DNA of 64,000 bases from positions 1,798,001 through 1,862,000 of the forward strand of contig NZ_OW711693.1 of the NCBI RefSeq assembly GCF_940670685.1, written 5' to 3'. Source of the DNA: Anaeropeptidivorans aminofermentans (GTDB lineage Bacteria; Bacillota; Clostridia; Lachnospirales; UBA5962). Below the pieces are notes generated by a model that worked only from the letters and a program-made list of their open reading frames with translations, had not been told where the DNA came from and did no database searches. Shown one piece after another: positions 1-9,728 of the stretch (positions are counted from its first letter, which is position 1; every line of letters starts with the position of its first letter). The translations under genes were made by a program, and so were the position numbers.

Positions 1-536
1 ATAACTGCTTGATAGGTTTCGCCGCATATTGAAGGCAACTCTCCGCCCCATGCTTGTTCCGCTTTTTTGAAGCCTTTTTCAACGGCGTCTCTTAAAGCGT
101 CGATGTTTGCCGGATCACCGCCAGATAAAGCCTTGGCAAAATCCATAATTCTTTCGGTGGTTTTTTTTACACCGAAATATCCATTTTCAGAAATCGCTTC
201 TTTTGCTTCATTTATAGTCGTCTGATCTATTTCGTAATTGGAAATGATATATTCCCAGTCTTTTTTTGTTACCGGATTCAGAAGTTTGTTAACTGTATCG
301 GCTTGCTTATTTATTAGTTTTTCTACGATGTCTCTTAAAGCCTTCGTTTTTGCAGCTGTTTCCTGCTTAAGCTTTGCAATCGTTTCCGAAGGGCCTATAT
401 TGTTTTCAGAACCGGATTTCTCATATACTACCGCATCTTTTTCCAAAGATTTGTCTGTGTTTTTATTCGAGCTGGAATTTATTTTGGAAGAGGCAGGCGT
501 ATATGTATTAATACTATTTATTGGATTAATATTCAT
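1..536 (-). CDS. Uncharacterised protein, C-terminus cut by window edge
   Basis: The frame reads leftwards from an ATG at 534-536, preceded on the minus strand by AGAGGTGA at good spacing, and stays open to base 1. About 178 residues are visible: a Ser/Asn-rich N-terminus, a VVYEKS segment near residue 36, then a charged helical region containing RIMDFAKALSGGDP and AWGGELP. I recall proteins of this general layout as small uncharacterised proteins in Lachnospiraceae and relatives, without an assigned function. There is no signal peptide or membrane segment. TCCGATAA on the minus strand at 557-564 resembles a sigma-D -10 box, but I see no matching TAAA -35, so a motility link is only a suggestion. 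Confidence 0.7.
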   Translation of the reverse strand, partial: MNINPINSINTYTPASSKINSSSNKNTDKSLEKDAVVYEKSGSENNIGPSETIAKLKQETAAKTKALRDIVEKLINKQADTVNKLLNPVTKKDWEYIISNYEIDQTTINEAKEAISENGYFGVKKTTERIMDFAKALSGGDPANIDALRDAVEKGFKKAEQAWGGELPSICGETYQAV

Positions 537-605
537 AAAATCACCTCTTGTTACTATTATCGGATAGAAGTATTAAAAAAGTGAGCGTTTTAATATACGA
601 ATTAT

Positions 606-1034
606 CTATTTAAATACAGCTTTTTTACTTATAATATAATTTAAAATAATAATCACAATTTGTGTTATAATTTTGCTAAAAAACGGCTCAACATGCATAA
701 AATTTACGAGGGCTAAAATAAGTGCCATATCCACTCCGTAGGTAAAGAGTCTGCCAAGGCTGAATTTAAAAAGCTCTTCAAGGGTTTCTTTAAAGGATAT
801 GCTTTTCGAATGAAAAACCCATATCTTATTTGTAAAGAAAGCAAAAAGTACAGCAAGTATGGTGGAAAGGGTATTTGCTATAAAAATACTTGTGTTTTGC
901 CCAAGGCCGGAAAAAACCATAAGGAAAAGATTAAAGCTTCCAAGGCTTAAAAGGGTTGTCATGCCTCCGAATATAATATATCGAATTATTTCCATATCAA
1001 GAAGCTTTTTAATCAGGCTATATATTTTTTCCAT
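606..1034 (-). CDS. GtrA-like membrane protein
   Basis: This 142-residue protein has four hydrophobic segments (about residues 16-36, 46-66, 88-110 and 118-136) and the GtrA hallmark near the start (RYIIFGGMTTLLSLGSFNLF). GtrA/DPMS proteins are thought to move or help position polyprenyl-phosphate sugars across the membrane for glycosylation of wall polymers or glycolipids. Its ATG lies inside the end of the upstream glycosyltransferase gene, with a 17 bp overlap, so the two are probably translationally coupled. The GT2-GtrA pair is a common bacterial unit. The substrate sugar cannot be read from the sequence. Confidence 0.88.
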   Translation of the reverse strand: MEKIYSLIKKLLDMEIIRYIIFGGMTTLLSLGSFNLFLMVFSGLGQNTSIFIANTLSTILAVLFAFFTNKIWVFHSKSISFKETLEELFKFSLGRLFTYGVDMALILALVNFMHVEPFFSKIITQIVIIILNYIISKKAVFK

Positions 1035-1974
1035 CTGCGTTTTCGTCCTTATTCTGAATTATTTGAGAGATTAAATAAAGGGGCCTATCTCTTGCTTCAT
1101 CATAAATTCTGCCGATATATTCACCGAAAAAGCCCAATGATATCAAAATAGCCGCCTGAAGAAATATAACAAAGAAAAGCCCATAGTGAATAAAATCCGG
1201 AGAGCCATTTAATATATCCAATAGTATTATTACCGCTAAATATATGAAGCTTCCGCCTAAAGCCATTGCTCCTATAAAAGTTGCAAGTTTAAGAGGCGCC
1301 GATGAAAAGGATATAATGCCGTCTAGGGCAAGCTTAACCATTTTTTTAAGAGGATATTTGGTTTCCCCGGCAAAACGCTCGTGGCGGTCGTATAAAACTG
1401 CTGTCTGCTTATATCCTACCCATGATACAAGCCCTCTCATATAACGGTTTTTCTCTTTTATGCCCTTCATAGCCTCACAGACTTTTCTGTCTATAAGCCT
1501 GAAATCTCCCGTATCTACGGGGATGTCAACCTTTGTTATGGATTTAAGGATTCTATAATAGGTACTTGCCGTAAATTTCTTAAAGAAGGTTTCGCCGTCT
1601 CTTTTTTTACGCTTTCCATATACGACTTCATACCCTTCCTTCCATTTTTCTATCATCTCCAAGATAATTTCAGGAGGGTCTTGAAGGTCGGCGTCTATAA
1701 ACACAATGGCGTCGCCTGAAGCATTATCCATTCCTGCGGTTATAGCAATTTGATGACCGAAGTTTCTGGAAAAATCAATTACTTTCACATTAGGGTCTGA
1801 AATACTGATTTCAGAGAGAATTTTGAGGGTCTTATCCTTGCTGCCGTCATTTACGAAAATAAGCTCATAGCTTTCATTGGTTGAATCCATAACTTTTTTA
1901 AGCTCTTTATAAGAGGCAGTAATGACCTCTTCTTCGTTATATGCTGGAATAACGATTGAATAAACGACTTTCAT
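1018..1974 (-). CDS. Family 2 glycosyltransferase, GtrB/DPM1-like
   Basis: A 318-residue cytoplasmic GT-A domain carries the GT2 signatures IPAYNEEE, FVNDGSKDKT and DADLQDPP (metal- and nucleotide-sugar-binding aspartates). Two C-terminal membrane helices follow at about residues 229-252 and 262-286. Proteins of this build make polyprenyl-phosphate-linked hexose on the inner membrane face. The start ATG at 1972-1974 has GGAGATGG upstream. It sits 15 bp downstream of the GT-C gene and overlaps gtrA, giving a three-gene minus-strand operon. The likely logic is that GtrB charges the lipid, GtrA helps flip it, and the GT-C enzyme uses the lipid-linked sugar outside; this is inferred from gene context. 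Confidence 0.9.
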   Translation of the reverse strand: MKVVYSIVIPAYNEEEVITASYKELKKVMDSTNESYELIFVNDGSKDKTLKILSEISISDPNVKVIDFSRNFGHQIAITAGMDNASGDAIVFIDADLQDPPEIILEMIEKWKEGYEVVYGKRKKRDGETFFKKFTASTYYRILKSITKVDIPVDTGDFRLIDRKVCEAMKGIKEKNRYMRGLVSWVGYKQTAVLYDRHERFAGETKYPLKKMVKLALDGIISFSSAPLKLATFIGAMALGGSFIYLAVIILLDILNGSPDFIHYGLFFVIFLQAAILISLGFFGEYIGRIYDEARDRPLYLISQIIQNKDENADGKNI

Positions 1975-1989
1975 TAAACCATCTCCATT

Positions 1990-4900
1990 TTATATAATAA
2001 GCTGCCAGCTGTTAAACCATTTTAAGAAATTATATACATAGGAACTATCTACGGGCATTCCCGATAGAACAGGGTAGAATAGTATAAATAAAAGAATGAA
2101 TACTGCCATATATAAGTGAGTAAAGCGCTTGTCTTTTCTATTTATGATATCCTTAAACATATAGGTAATCATCATTGCCACAAAAATAACTGAAGGAAAA
2201 TAATGGTATATATATGTTGTTCTTGATATAAGCACCCAGGGAAGGAATTGGGAGCCGTAGGATATCATAATGAAAAGGGCGTTTTTATTTTTCTTTACCG
2301 ACCACAGGTATATCGTATAAAAAAGAGCGATGATGCCTGTCCACCAAAGGGCAGGATTTCCAAAGGAGCTTATGCCCATTTTAAGGCCGTCAGGCAAGGT
2401 CTTAGAAAAGTAAAAAATAGGTCGTATCATAACAGGCCATTGCCACCAGGGGCTTGCGTAAGGGTGGGTAGAAACAAGCTCTGAATGGTAGCTGAACATA
2501 TCCATCTGGTTTTTTAAAATATCTTTTATGCCGCTGTAGCCAGGTGTATTAAAATAAGACAAATAAGAAAGCAGGTATATAATAACAGGCACTACAATAA
2601 AAAATACAACGCAGGCGGCAAAGGTTTTAATGGTGTTTGGGAAAAAGGCTTTTTCTATAGTTTCAATACCATATTCCTTGGCATATTTATATTCTCTAAA
2701 CCGGTCATAAATTGTTATAAAGAAGATGACTGCGATTCCGGCCAAGGCATATACTCCCTGCCATTTTACCGATATGGCAAGACCCGTAAAAACCCCTGAA
2801 AGAAACAGAGGAAGCATTGTTTTTGAAAGCTTTGTGTCATAAAAGCTCATGGTGTAATATTGATACATAAAATAATACATGCCCATAATAAATATACAGG
2901 TATAGCTGTCGATTGTGGCAATTCTTGTCTGAGCAAAGTGCATAAAATCAAAGGTAAATATAAAAGCCGTAAAAAATGCCCATTTAGAGCTTTTAAATAT
3001 ATTTCTGGCAAATAAATATATAAAGGGAACCATTAAAACACCGCATAGTGTGCCCATAAACCGCCAGCCGAAGGGGTTCATGCCGAAAAGCAGGATGCCA
3101 ACAGATATGATTGCTTTTCCTAAAGGCGGGTGGGTGTTTTCATATATTTTTATTCCGTTTATGATTTCATAAGCAGTTCTTGCATGGTATATTTCATCAA
3201 AATAGGTGCTGTTTTTATAGGTAGACACCTCAGGAACCATGCCTTGCTCGTCCACAAGCTCCGGAGCGTCTTTAGAGCTTATGGGAATAAGCTTATGTCC
3301 TTCTCCTCTTAAGGCTATTTCAAAAAAAGAGCAGTCCTTTTCCGATGCTTCCAAAGCTACGTATTTGGCTTCTCTTTCTATTGCCGCATCTTTCCATGAG
3401 AAAACGCCTTTCGTCTCAAGGCTTGCGGCTTCTTCCCAATTTATATAATCTTCTGATACGAATATTTTAAATTCCTTATCGGGCTTAAGCCCTACAAAGT
3501 ATTGAAGGCTTTCAATATATTGATCGCTTTCCAGCTCTATCACTACTTTTTCCTCTTTTTCAAGCTTAAATAATGTTTCGGGAGCATACGTGTTTCCTAA
3601 ATTATAAAAAGCAATTACACTGTATAAAAACATAAGAATTCCCATATAGATATAATCTTTTTTTCCTAAAGGAGCAAAAGCTCTTGTTTTTTTAATTTTA
3701 AAGAAGGTATAGTCCTCCTTTCTGCCTTTTAATATGCCATACCTTTCCAATGAAGGAGAAGCGGAAAAAGAAAAAAATGCTGTATATGCCATAAAACCAA
3801 TAATAAAGAGATTTAAAAAACCTATAATCATCATGGGCGCTTCGAGAAACTCCTGTTCAAGGCCCTTAAGGGTCATATATAAAACGTCGGATACGTTTAT
3901 AAAAAAGCTCAGGCTTAGGCTTAAATAAAGCAGGAAAATCCTTTTATCCTTATTATATACATAGGCCATAAGCATGAAAGGAATAGCCGTAAATAAATAT
4001 CTTTCATGCACCTTTACGGAAAACATAAATGTAGATATAAATAAGAGAGCCCCTACGAAGAAGTAATTTCCCTTTGAGGAATTTCTTTTAAGAAGGCCTA
4101 TAGAGCCTATGGTGATTAAAACAATAAAAATTATGCTCCATAAAGAATAGGGCATTAATATAAAAATATCATTGATGCTGGCCCAGTTGCCCCCAAAAAC
4201 AGCATACAAATTAAAGGCGTTTAAAGAAGCATAAGGGTAGGACTTTAAGGTATTTATATATTGCACAATAACATCTGTTGCGTCAAGGGCCTTTGTAAAG
4301 GGAAGTATTCCCCCGACAATGACAAAGAGGCCTACAGTAATGCCGTCTATGATGTTTGTTATGCTTTCTTTCTTGAAGCCGTTTTTTCTTATATAATTAT
4401 AAACATAGAATATATATACAGGTGACATAATAAGGGATTGGGGCTTAACAATGAGCGCAATGGCAAAAAGCCCGAAAGACCTTATTATTTTATCTGAAGC
4501 TAAATAATATATAGAAAGGATTAAAAAGAAGCTGTATACACTGTCTACCTGCCCCCATACGGAACTATCTAAAATAACAGCAGGGTTCACGGCATATATA
4601 AGCCCTATAAGCCATGCGGTTTTTTTATCCATTCGCTTTTCAGAAATTTTATATATAAAAACTGATGTTAAAATATCAAATAGGATAGCAGGCATTTTTA
4701 TGAGAAGAGTAAATGCCGCATCAGTTTCTATTCTGAAAAAATCTTTTGCTTTCCCTAATATAAATAAAACATACATATATCCCGGCGGATAATCTGTAAA
4801 TGCATCGGAGGAGTAAAAGGAGCTGAAGCCGTCTTCTGAAAGCATTTTGCTCCAATCCTTAAAGCATTGAATATCCCCTGGATAACCTTCTGTTATAAAT

Positions 4901-5043
4901 GCAGATAATATTCTTAAGGACAAGCCGATAAAAACCAGAAGAAAAACAGAATTTATAAGACGCATCTCCCATTTAAAATCACAAATATATAAAATAATTA
5001 CGGAAAATGCCGCAATAGCCGCTAAAAAATGAATGAGTCCCAT
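1990..5043 (-). CDS. Fused double GT-C mannosyltransferase (PMT family C-terminal half)
   Basis: This is a 1017-residue polytopic membrane protein. I use the ATG at 5041-5043 because TAGGAGG lies 6-7 nt upstream; the frame is open 21 codons further but without a ribosome binding site. Residues about 1-450 form one GT-C-like unit, with acidic first-loop residues and a DYPPGY motif as in bacterial polyprenol-sugar transferases. A soluble segment (about 500-590) looks discoidin-like. The C-terminal half is a protein O-mannosyltransferase (GT39) domain with FDEIYHART and THPPLGK near residues 620-650, the expected catalytic and substrate-binding loop. Most PMT proteins have only one such unit, so this looks like a fusion. 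The target glycan or protein is unknown. Confidence 0.85.
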   Translation of the reverse strand: MGLIHFLAAIAAFSVIILYICDFKWEMRLINSVFLLVFIGLSLRILSAFITEGYPGDIQCFKDWSKMLSEDGFSSFYSSDAFTDYPPGYMYVLFILGKAKDFFRIETDAAFTLLIKMPAILFDILTSVFIYKISEKRMDKKTAWLIGLIYAVNPAVILDSSVWGQVDSVYSFFLILSIYYLASDKIIRSFGLFAIALIVKPQSLIMSPVYIFYVYNYIRKNGFKKESITNIIDGITVGLFVIVGGILPFTKALDATDVIVQYINTLKSYPYASLNAFNLYAVFGGNWASINDIFILMPYSLWSIIFIVLITIGSIGLLKRNSSKGNYFFVGALLFISTFMFSVKVHERYLFTAIPFMLMAYVYNKDKRIFLLYLSLSLSFFINVSDVLYMTLKGLEQEFLEAPMMIIGFLNLFIIGFMAYTAFFSFSASPSLERYGILKGRKEDYTFFKIKKTRAFAPLGKKDYIYMGILMFLYSVIAFYNLGNTYAPETLFKLEKEEKVVIELESDQYIESLQYFVGLKPDKEFKIFVSEDYINWEEAASLETKGVFSWKDAAIEREAKYVALEASEKDCSFFEIALRGEGHKLIPISSKDAPELVDEQGMVPEVSTYKNSTYFDEIYHARTAYEIINGIKIYENTHPPLGKAIISVGILLFGMNPFGWRFMGTLCGVLMVPFIYLFARNIFKSSKWAFFTAFIFTFDFMHFAQTRIATIDSYTCIFIMGMYYFMYQYYTMSFYDTKLSKTMLPLFLSGVFTGLAISVKWQGVYALAGIAVIFFITIYDRFREYKYAKEYGIETIEKAFFPNTIKTFAACVVFFIVVPVIIYLLSYLSYFNTPGYSGIKDILKNQMDMFSYHSELVSTHPYASPWWQWPVMIRPIFYFSKTLPDGLKMGISSFGNPALWWTGIIALFYTIYLWSVKKNKNALFIMISYGSQFLPWVLISRTTYIYHYFPSVIFVAMMITYMFKDIINRKDKRFTHLYMAVFILLFILFYPVLSGMPVDSSYVYNFLKWFNSWQLII

Positions 5044-5230
5044 AAAAAACCTCCTATAGGAATTTATCCCCATTATATACCAAATGATGTAAAATTTATA
5101 GTGCACAAAAGAAGAAAATATTTTCTGATAATATGTTTAAAATGCCATTAATTTGTGTTATTATGTAATGAATGTATTTCTTATGAAATAAAAATTGACT
5201 TGCGTATTGCTACGGTTTAAGGAGTATAAA

Positions 5231-6106
5231 ATGGAGCTTTTTTTTGAAGGAAACAAGGCTGTAATGACGAATTATAATAGCTTTGATATAGAAGAAATTC
5301 TTGAATGCGGACAATGCTTCAGATTTGATAAGCTTGGAGAAAAAAATTACATATATGTTGCAGGAAACAGAGTTTTACATATTGAACAGAATATAAAAAG
5401 AGGGATTGTCGAATTTTATCCTACAACTGAGGAAGAATTCAAAGAATACTGGCTTAATTATTTTGATTTTAACCGTAATTACGAAGAAATAAAAGACATA
5501 TTAAAACAAAGTGACGATGTTCTTTCAGAGGCCATAAACTTTGCCGGCGGCATACGCATACTGAATCAGGATTTCTGGGATTGTCTCATAGCCTTTGTAA
5601 TTTCTCAAAATAATAGGATCCCTAGGATAAAACAAGTCATAAAAAACATATCCGAGGTTTACGGAAAAGAAATAGATGAAGGCTATTATTCATTTCCGGA
5701 AGCGTCGGTTTTTAATAATGTAACCATTGAGAAGCTTATGGAGTGCAAAACCGGTTTTAGGGCAAAGTATATTCTTGATGCCGCAGAAAAAAGGCTTTCG
5801 GGAAGGCTTGATGAAATAGAGATAAGAAAGCTTGATACGGAAAACTTGAGAAAAAGGCTTATGGAAATATACGGCGTAGGCGGAAAAGTAGCCGACTGCG
5901 TGCTTATTTTTTCTCTTAACCGCCCGGAGGTTTTTCCCACAGACGTTTGGATTAAAAGAGTAATGCAGCATTTTTACTTTGGGGGCAAAGAGGTTCCCAT
6001 TAAGGACATACATGCCTTTGTGAAGGACAAATGGGGCGGCCTTGCAGGCTTTGCCCAGCAGTACCTTTTTCACTATGCACGGCTTAACAGAATAGGAGGC
6101 AAATAA
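5231..6106 (+). CDS. ogg: 8-oxoguanine DNA glycosylase/AP lyase, OGG1 type
   Basis: This 291-residue protein has an OGG1-like N-terminal domain (FDIEEILECGQCFR) and a helix-hairpin-helix-GPD domain. GVGGKVADC contains the candidate catalytic Lys219, and the GPD aspartate follows at Asp238. The 19-residue gap equals that between Lys249 and Asp268 of human OGG1. The enzyme removes 8-oxoguanine from DNA and nicks the abasic site. I start at the ATG at 5231 because TAAGGAG lies just upstream; an earlier TTG at 5195 has no ribosome binding site. The next gene begins on the base after its stop codon, so the two are co-transcribed. Confidence 0.9.
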   Translation: MELFFEGNKAVMTNYNSFDIEEILECGQCFRFDKLGEKNYIYVAGNRVLHIEQNIKRGIVEFYPTTEEEFKEYWLNYFDFNRNYEEIKDILKQSDDVLSEAINFAGGIRILNQDFWDCLIAFVISQNNRIPRIKQVIKNISEVYGKEIDEGYYSFPEASVFNNVTIEKLMECKTGFRAKYILDAAEKRLSGRLDEIEIRKLDTENLRKRLMEIYGVGGKVADCVLIFSLNRPEVFPTDVWIKRVMQHFYFGGKEVPIKDIHAFVKDKWGGLAGFAQQYLFHYARLNRIGGK

Positions 6107-6808
6107 GTGACCGGAACTTTTGTAAACTTTATAGCCATATTAATAGGAAGCGGAGCAGGACTTTTACTTAAAAACGGTTTAAACGAAAGAATAAAGGCAA
6201 TAATAACTCAGGCGATAGGTCTTATCGTTTTGTTTTCTGGCATGTCGGGAAGCATAAGCAAGATGATACAGCCGGAAGCCAATACTGTAGTATTTATATT
6301 AAGCCTCGTCATAGGCGGAATTATCGGAGAAATGCTTCAAATCGATAAGCGGTTTGATTCCGTAAGTAAATCTATAGATCAAAAATTTGGCGGTGGAAAC
6401 CCTGTATCTATAGGCTTTATGAGGGCGACGATGCTTTTTTGCATAGGGGCTATGGCAATCGTAGGCTCCATAGAAAGCGGAATAACCGGCAATCATCAAA
6501 CATTATTTGCCAAATCCGTAATAGACGGAATAACGGCTGTTATATTGGCCTCTACTTACGGCATAGGTGTACTGTTTTCTGCTCTGGCTGTTTTAATATA
6601 TCAGGGAAGCATAACCCTTCTTTCTATATACATAGAGCCTTATCTTACCTCAGAAATGATAAGAGAGCTTTCTATTGTAGGCGGCATACTTATAGCATGC
6701 CTTGGCCTTGATATATTGGGTATTAAGAAGCTTAAGGTTGAAAATTTCATACCGGCTATATTTGTGCCTATTTTTTATTATCTCTTAATGGGAGTATTAC
6801 CATTTTAA
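6107..6808 (+). CDS. DUF554 family membrane protein (YqgA/YdfK-like)
   Basis: This 233-residue protein has about seven hydrophobic segments and the DUF554 pattern: an N-terminal GTFVNFIAILIGSGAGLL, a central GFMRATMLFCIGAMAIVGS and a C-terminal GLDILGIKKLKV. It starts with GTG immediately after the TAA of ogg; AGGAGG lies 8 nt upstream within the end of ogg. The family is widespread in Firmicutes and enterobacteria as putative inner-membrane transporters, but no substrate is established. The tight coupling to ogg is conserved-operon style, but I do not infer a repair role from it. Confidence 0.85.
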   Translation: MTGTFVNFIAILIGSGAGLLLKNGLNERIKAIITQAIGLIVLFSGMSGSISKMIQPEANTVVFILSLVIGGIIGEMLQIDKRFDSVSKSIDQKFGGGNPVSIGFMRATMLFCIGAMAIVGSIESGITGNHQTLFAKSVIDGITAVILASTYGIGVLFSALAVLIYQGSITLLSIYIEPYLTSEMIRELSIVGGILIACLGLDILGIKKLKVENFIPAIFVPIFYYLLMGVLPF

Positions 6809-6900
6809 GTAAAACGAAGAAAACGAAAGCAAGAGAGAGATAATGGGAGAGAAAATAAGATATAAGTGTAAATTCGGATATTTTCCATGGAAAATTGGGC

Positions 6901-6927
6901 TTGCATAAAGCTTTTATTAAATATAAT
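6901..6927 (+). promoter_or_regulatory. Candidate groES promoter
   Basis: TTGCAT (6901-6906) and TATAAT (6922-6927) lie just upstream of the CIRCE operator. The 15 bp spacer is shorter than ideal, so the -35 assignment is tentative; the -10 box is good. Transcription would begin close to the left CIRCE arm, as is usual for HrcA-controlled promoters. Confidence 0.55.
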
Positions 6928-6940
6928 ATATATTTTGTAA

Positions 6941-6967
6941 TTAGCACTCAATCAAGGTGAGTGCTAA
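6941..6967. promoter_or_regulatory. CIRCE operator (HrcA binding site)
   Basis: This is a perfect inverted repeat: TTAGCACTC, nine bases, GAGTGCTAA. It matches the CIRCE consensus exactly. HrcA repressor binds this site and releases it under heat or folding stress. It ends 45 bp before the groES start, so groES-groEL is under HrcA control. The hrcA gene itself is not in the window. Confidence 0.97.
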
Positions 6968-7011
6968 CAGGATGATAATAAAATTTATATATAAATTTGG
7001 GAGGTAATTTG

Positions 7012-7296
7012 ATGAAGATTAAACCTTTAGGCGACAGAGTTGTTATTAAACAATTAGAAGCAGAAGAAAAGACAAAATCTGGTATTGTTCTTCCTGGAAA
7101 CGCGAAAGAAAAACCACAGGAAGCAGAAGTTGTTGCAGTAGGCCCCGGTGGTATCGTAGACGGCAAAGAAGTTCAGATGCAGGTTCAAGTAGGTCAAAGA
7201 GTAATTTACTCAAAATATGCCGGAACCGAAGTAAAGCTTGACAAAGAAGAATACATCATCGTTAAGCAGAACGATATTCTTGCAGTTATTGAATAA
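7012..7296 (+). CDS. groES: Co-chaperonin GroES
   Basis: This 94-residue protein is of normal family length, with the typical start [14 protein letters not shown], the mobile loop around [16 protein letters not shown] (about residues 22-37) and the closing [14 protein letters not shown]. Seven subunits cap the GroEL ring. GGGAGGT at 7000-7006 sets the start at the ATG at 7012 rather than an in-frame codon upstream. It is the first gene of the CIRCE-controlled operon and lies 20 bp before groEL. Confidence 0.98.
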   Translation: MKIKPLGDRVVIKQLEAEEKTKSGIVLPGNAKEKPQEAEVVAVGPGGIVDGKEVQMQVQVGQRVIYSKYAGTEVKLDKEEYIIVKQNDILAVIE

Positions 7297-7313
7297 TTAA
7301 TCAGGAGGAATGA

Positions 7314-8936
<1,623 letters not shown>

Positions 8937-8963
8937 TTAGCAAACATATTATAATATAATTTT

Positions 8964-8998
8964 AACAGGCGGAAGAGTTTATCTTCCGCCTGTTTTTT
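8964..8998 (+). terminator. groESL terminator
   Basis: A 13 bp perfect stem (8964-8976 with 8982-8994) encloses a 5-base loop and is followed by a T run. It is a classic intrinsic terminator 27 bp after the groEL stop. Confidence 0.93.
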
Positions 8999-9000
8999 AT

Positions 9001-9220
9001 GGGTTCACTTGGATTGCCTAAAAGCATAACGGGTCATAATACCCGATACTTATAGAGAGCTAGTGGAATAAAAGCAAAAAGAATTATAAATAGAAGATAA
9101 TAGCCGCATCACCCTGTAAATTCATAGGAACAATGAGTATGCTGTCACCTGCGGAAAAAATCCGCACCGCTATTTCAATTGAAACCAGCTATATGTGAAA
9201 AATATAATCGAAAATTATAG
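9001..9220. other. Non-coding spacer with degenerate repeat traces
   Basis: There is no gene here. The minus-strand reading of about 9105-9140 contains CCTATGAATTTA and resembles the core of the recurring two-hairpin element listed at 9531, 27455 and 28310, but it is weak. Bases 9155-9195 share short blocks (GCTATTTCA, CAGCTATA) with 15868-15893. A small hairpin around 9030-9047 (CGGGT/ACCCG) is also present. Confidence 0.35.
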
Positions 9221-9250
9221 TTGACAAAGGAGCATGTCCTATTCTATAAT
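9221..9250 (+). promoter_or_regulatory. Promoter of the trpXYZ leader
   Basis: A consensus -35 TTGACA (9221-9226) is followed, after 18 bp, by a consensus -10 TATAAT (9245-9250). It lies just before the T-box leader and is the only strong promoter between groEL and trpX. Confidence 0.88.
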
Positions 9251-9257
9251 GATTTTA

Positions 9258-9521
9258 ATATATTAAACCTGTGATTGAGAATAGTAGGTTTTATACTAGC
9301 CTTAAAGAGAGTCGGCGTTGGTGAGAGTCCGGCAGGAGGTATTTAATTGAATGGACTCATGAGGGCGGTACGAAAGCCTCTGGCTAGTAGTTACCGACGG
9401 GCTTTTCACCGTTACCATGAAAGATGTATGTTAGTACATGAGAGAGAGCCGTAAGGCTAATTAGGGTGGCACCGCAGGTATGCTCCTGTCCCTTGTTTAT
9501 ACAAGGAACAGGAGTTTTTTT
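9258..9521 (+). promoter_or_regulatory. T-box riboswitch, tryptophan specific (UGG specifier)
   Basis: The leader has a Stem I with the GGTGAGAG distal motif (about 9329-9338), then a specifier-loop sequence GAATGGAC in which UGG (9352-9354) is the tryptophan codon. The T-box sequence AGGGTGGCACCGC follows at 9463-9475. TGGC (9467-9470) would pair with a GCCA tRNA end, which fits tRNA-Trp with discriminator G73. The antiterminator can form from AGGG/CCCT and CAGG/CCTG. The competing terminator stem (9483-9514, one mismatch) is followed by a T run to 9521. Uncharged tRNA-Trp should therefore switch on the downstream transporter genes. Confidence 0.93.
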
Positions 9522-9530
9522 ATTGTCACG

Positions 9531-9628
9531 AAAAGGTACGAACTAGAGAACAGAATAGCTATAGTTTAGAGATGCCCTGTGAAATTAGTAAGAGACGGTT
9601 TGGATTGGCTTATAATCCAAATTTCGCT
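9531..9628 (+). repeat. Recurring two-hairpin intergenic element, copy 1
   Basis: This roughly 98 nt segment opens with AAAAGGTACGAACT and has the core GATGCCCTGTGAAATTAG and GAGACGGTTTGGATT. It lies between the T-box terminator and the trp leader ORF. Hairpin 2 is clear: TTTGGATT (9599-9606) with AATCCAAA (9614-9621). Hairpin 1 is short here (ACAG with CTGT). Related copies are at 27455 and 28310 (plus strand) and, more degenerate, at 59215 and 14466 (minus strand). Confidence 0.7.
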
Positions 9629-9646
9629 GAAAAAGGAGGTTTTTAA

Positions 9647-9715
9647 ATGAATTGGCGATGGCATAGCTTGAAAAAGATTTATATAAAAAAGGTATTCATA
9701 TTAAAATTTATTTAA
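9647..9715 (+). CDS. Candidate Trp-containing leader peptide (22 aa)
   Basis: A short ORF begins with MNWRWHSLKK and has two UGG tryptophan codons at positions 3 and 5. It has one of the best ribosome binding sites in the region (AAAAGGAGGT at 9631-9640, 6 nt spacer). Its TAA stop overlaps the ribosome binding site of trpX (AAAGGAG at 9715-9721), which suggests translational coupling. Tryptophan is rare in short random peptides, so two Trp codons ahead of a tryptophan-regulated operon suggest a sensing role such as ribosome stalling. I see no strong terminator hairpin between this ORF and trpX, so the mechanism is open. Function is inference. Confidence 0.55.
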   Translation: MNWRWHSLKKIYIKKVFILKFI

Positions 9716-9728
9716 AAGGAGATTCACT

